From assembly GCA_030628305.1 (NCBI GenBank), contig DAOVRE010000101.1, positions 1 through 6,296 of the forward strand: 6,296 bases of DNA, written 5' to 3'. This DNA comes from Candidatus Heimdallarchaeota archaeon (GTDB taxonomy: Archaea; Asgardarchaeota; Heimdallarchaeia; Heimdallarchaeales; Heimdallarchaeaceae). Shown here piece by piece: positions 6,233-6,296 of the stretch (positions are counted from its first letter, which is position 1; the number at the start of each line of letters is the position of its first letter). Below the pieces are notes generated by a model. That model saw only the letters and a program-made list of their open reading frames with translations, did no database searches and was not told the DNA's origin. Both the position numbers and the translations under genes were made by a program.

Positions 6233-6254
6233 CTTTATAATGGTTTGTTTTATA
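6233..6254 (-). promoter_or_regulatory. Candidate cdc48 promoter with two TATA-like elements
   Basis: The minus strand carries TATAAAAC (6247-6254) and, 6 nt downstream, TTATAAAG (6233-6240). With normal spacing they predict leaders of roughly 50 and 35 nt, and either would include the Shine-Dalgarno site. I cannot tell which is used. The remaining sequence to the right edge (6255-6296) shows no gene start that stays open. Confidence 0.4.
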
Positions 6255-6296
6255 CCCTATTTTACATAGATAATTAGGAGATTTGGGTATTTAATA

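Noticed and set aside
6255..6296. A divergent plus-strand gene starting at the right edge, suggested by AGGAG near 6275
   Set aside because: No ATG follows, and the TTG start after it runs into a stop within four codons.

Overview
The window looks archaeal, and most likely comes from an Asgard (Promethearchaeota) genome. It is AT-rich and holds five protein-coding genes, all on the minus strand, so transcription runs from high to low coordinates. Three things point to Asgard archaea: an archaeal Cdc48/VAT AAA+ ATPase, a eukaryote-like Ras/Rab-family small GTPase, and, immediately upstream of that GTPase, a protein whose N-terminus looks like a longin domain. TATA-like boxes, T-rich 3' ends and GGAG/GATGAT Shine-Dalgarno sites fit archaeal expression. 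The phylum call is an inference from gene content; I cannot place it more finely.

Layout in transcription order: (1) 6174-3988, Cdc48/VAT-like double-ring unfoldase (728 aa) with a clear Shine-Dalgarno site. (2) 3863-3012, a 283-aa protein of unknown function with a longin-like N-terminus and a helical C-terminal part. (3) 3007-2420, a 195-aa small GTPase whose ribosome binding site lies inside the end of gene 2, with only 4 nt between the genes. (4) 2343-1183, a 386-aa protein with four CBS motifs fused to a domain resembling the ribosome hibernation factor HPF/RaiA. (5) 1064-9, an FrhB/FdhB-family iron-sulfur flavoprotein (351 aa) that ends just inside the left edge. Intergenic gaps are 124, 4, 76 and 118 nt. 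Only genes 2 and 3 are clearly one operon. The other three genes each have a TATA-like element upstream, and a T-rich tract follows genes 1, 3 and 4.

How the genes may work together: genes 2 and 3 look like a GTPase and its dedicated partner or regulator, comparable in outline to longin- or roadblock-type GTPase regulators. Gene 4 may couple adenylate or energy status, sensed by CBS domains, to ribosome silencing. Gene 5 is a redox module probably using F420 or ferredoxin, with partner subunits elsewhere. Cdc48 is general protein quality control. Apart from the gene 2-3 pair, the genes need not be functionally connected.

No tRNA, rRNA, CRISPR array, insertion sequence or plus-strand gene was seen. 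There is no gene-free stretch longer than about 125 bases.
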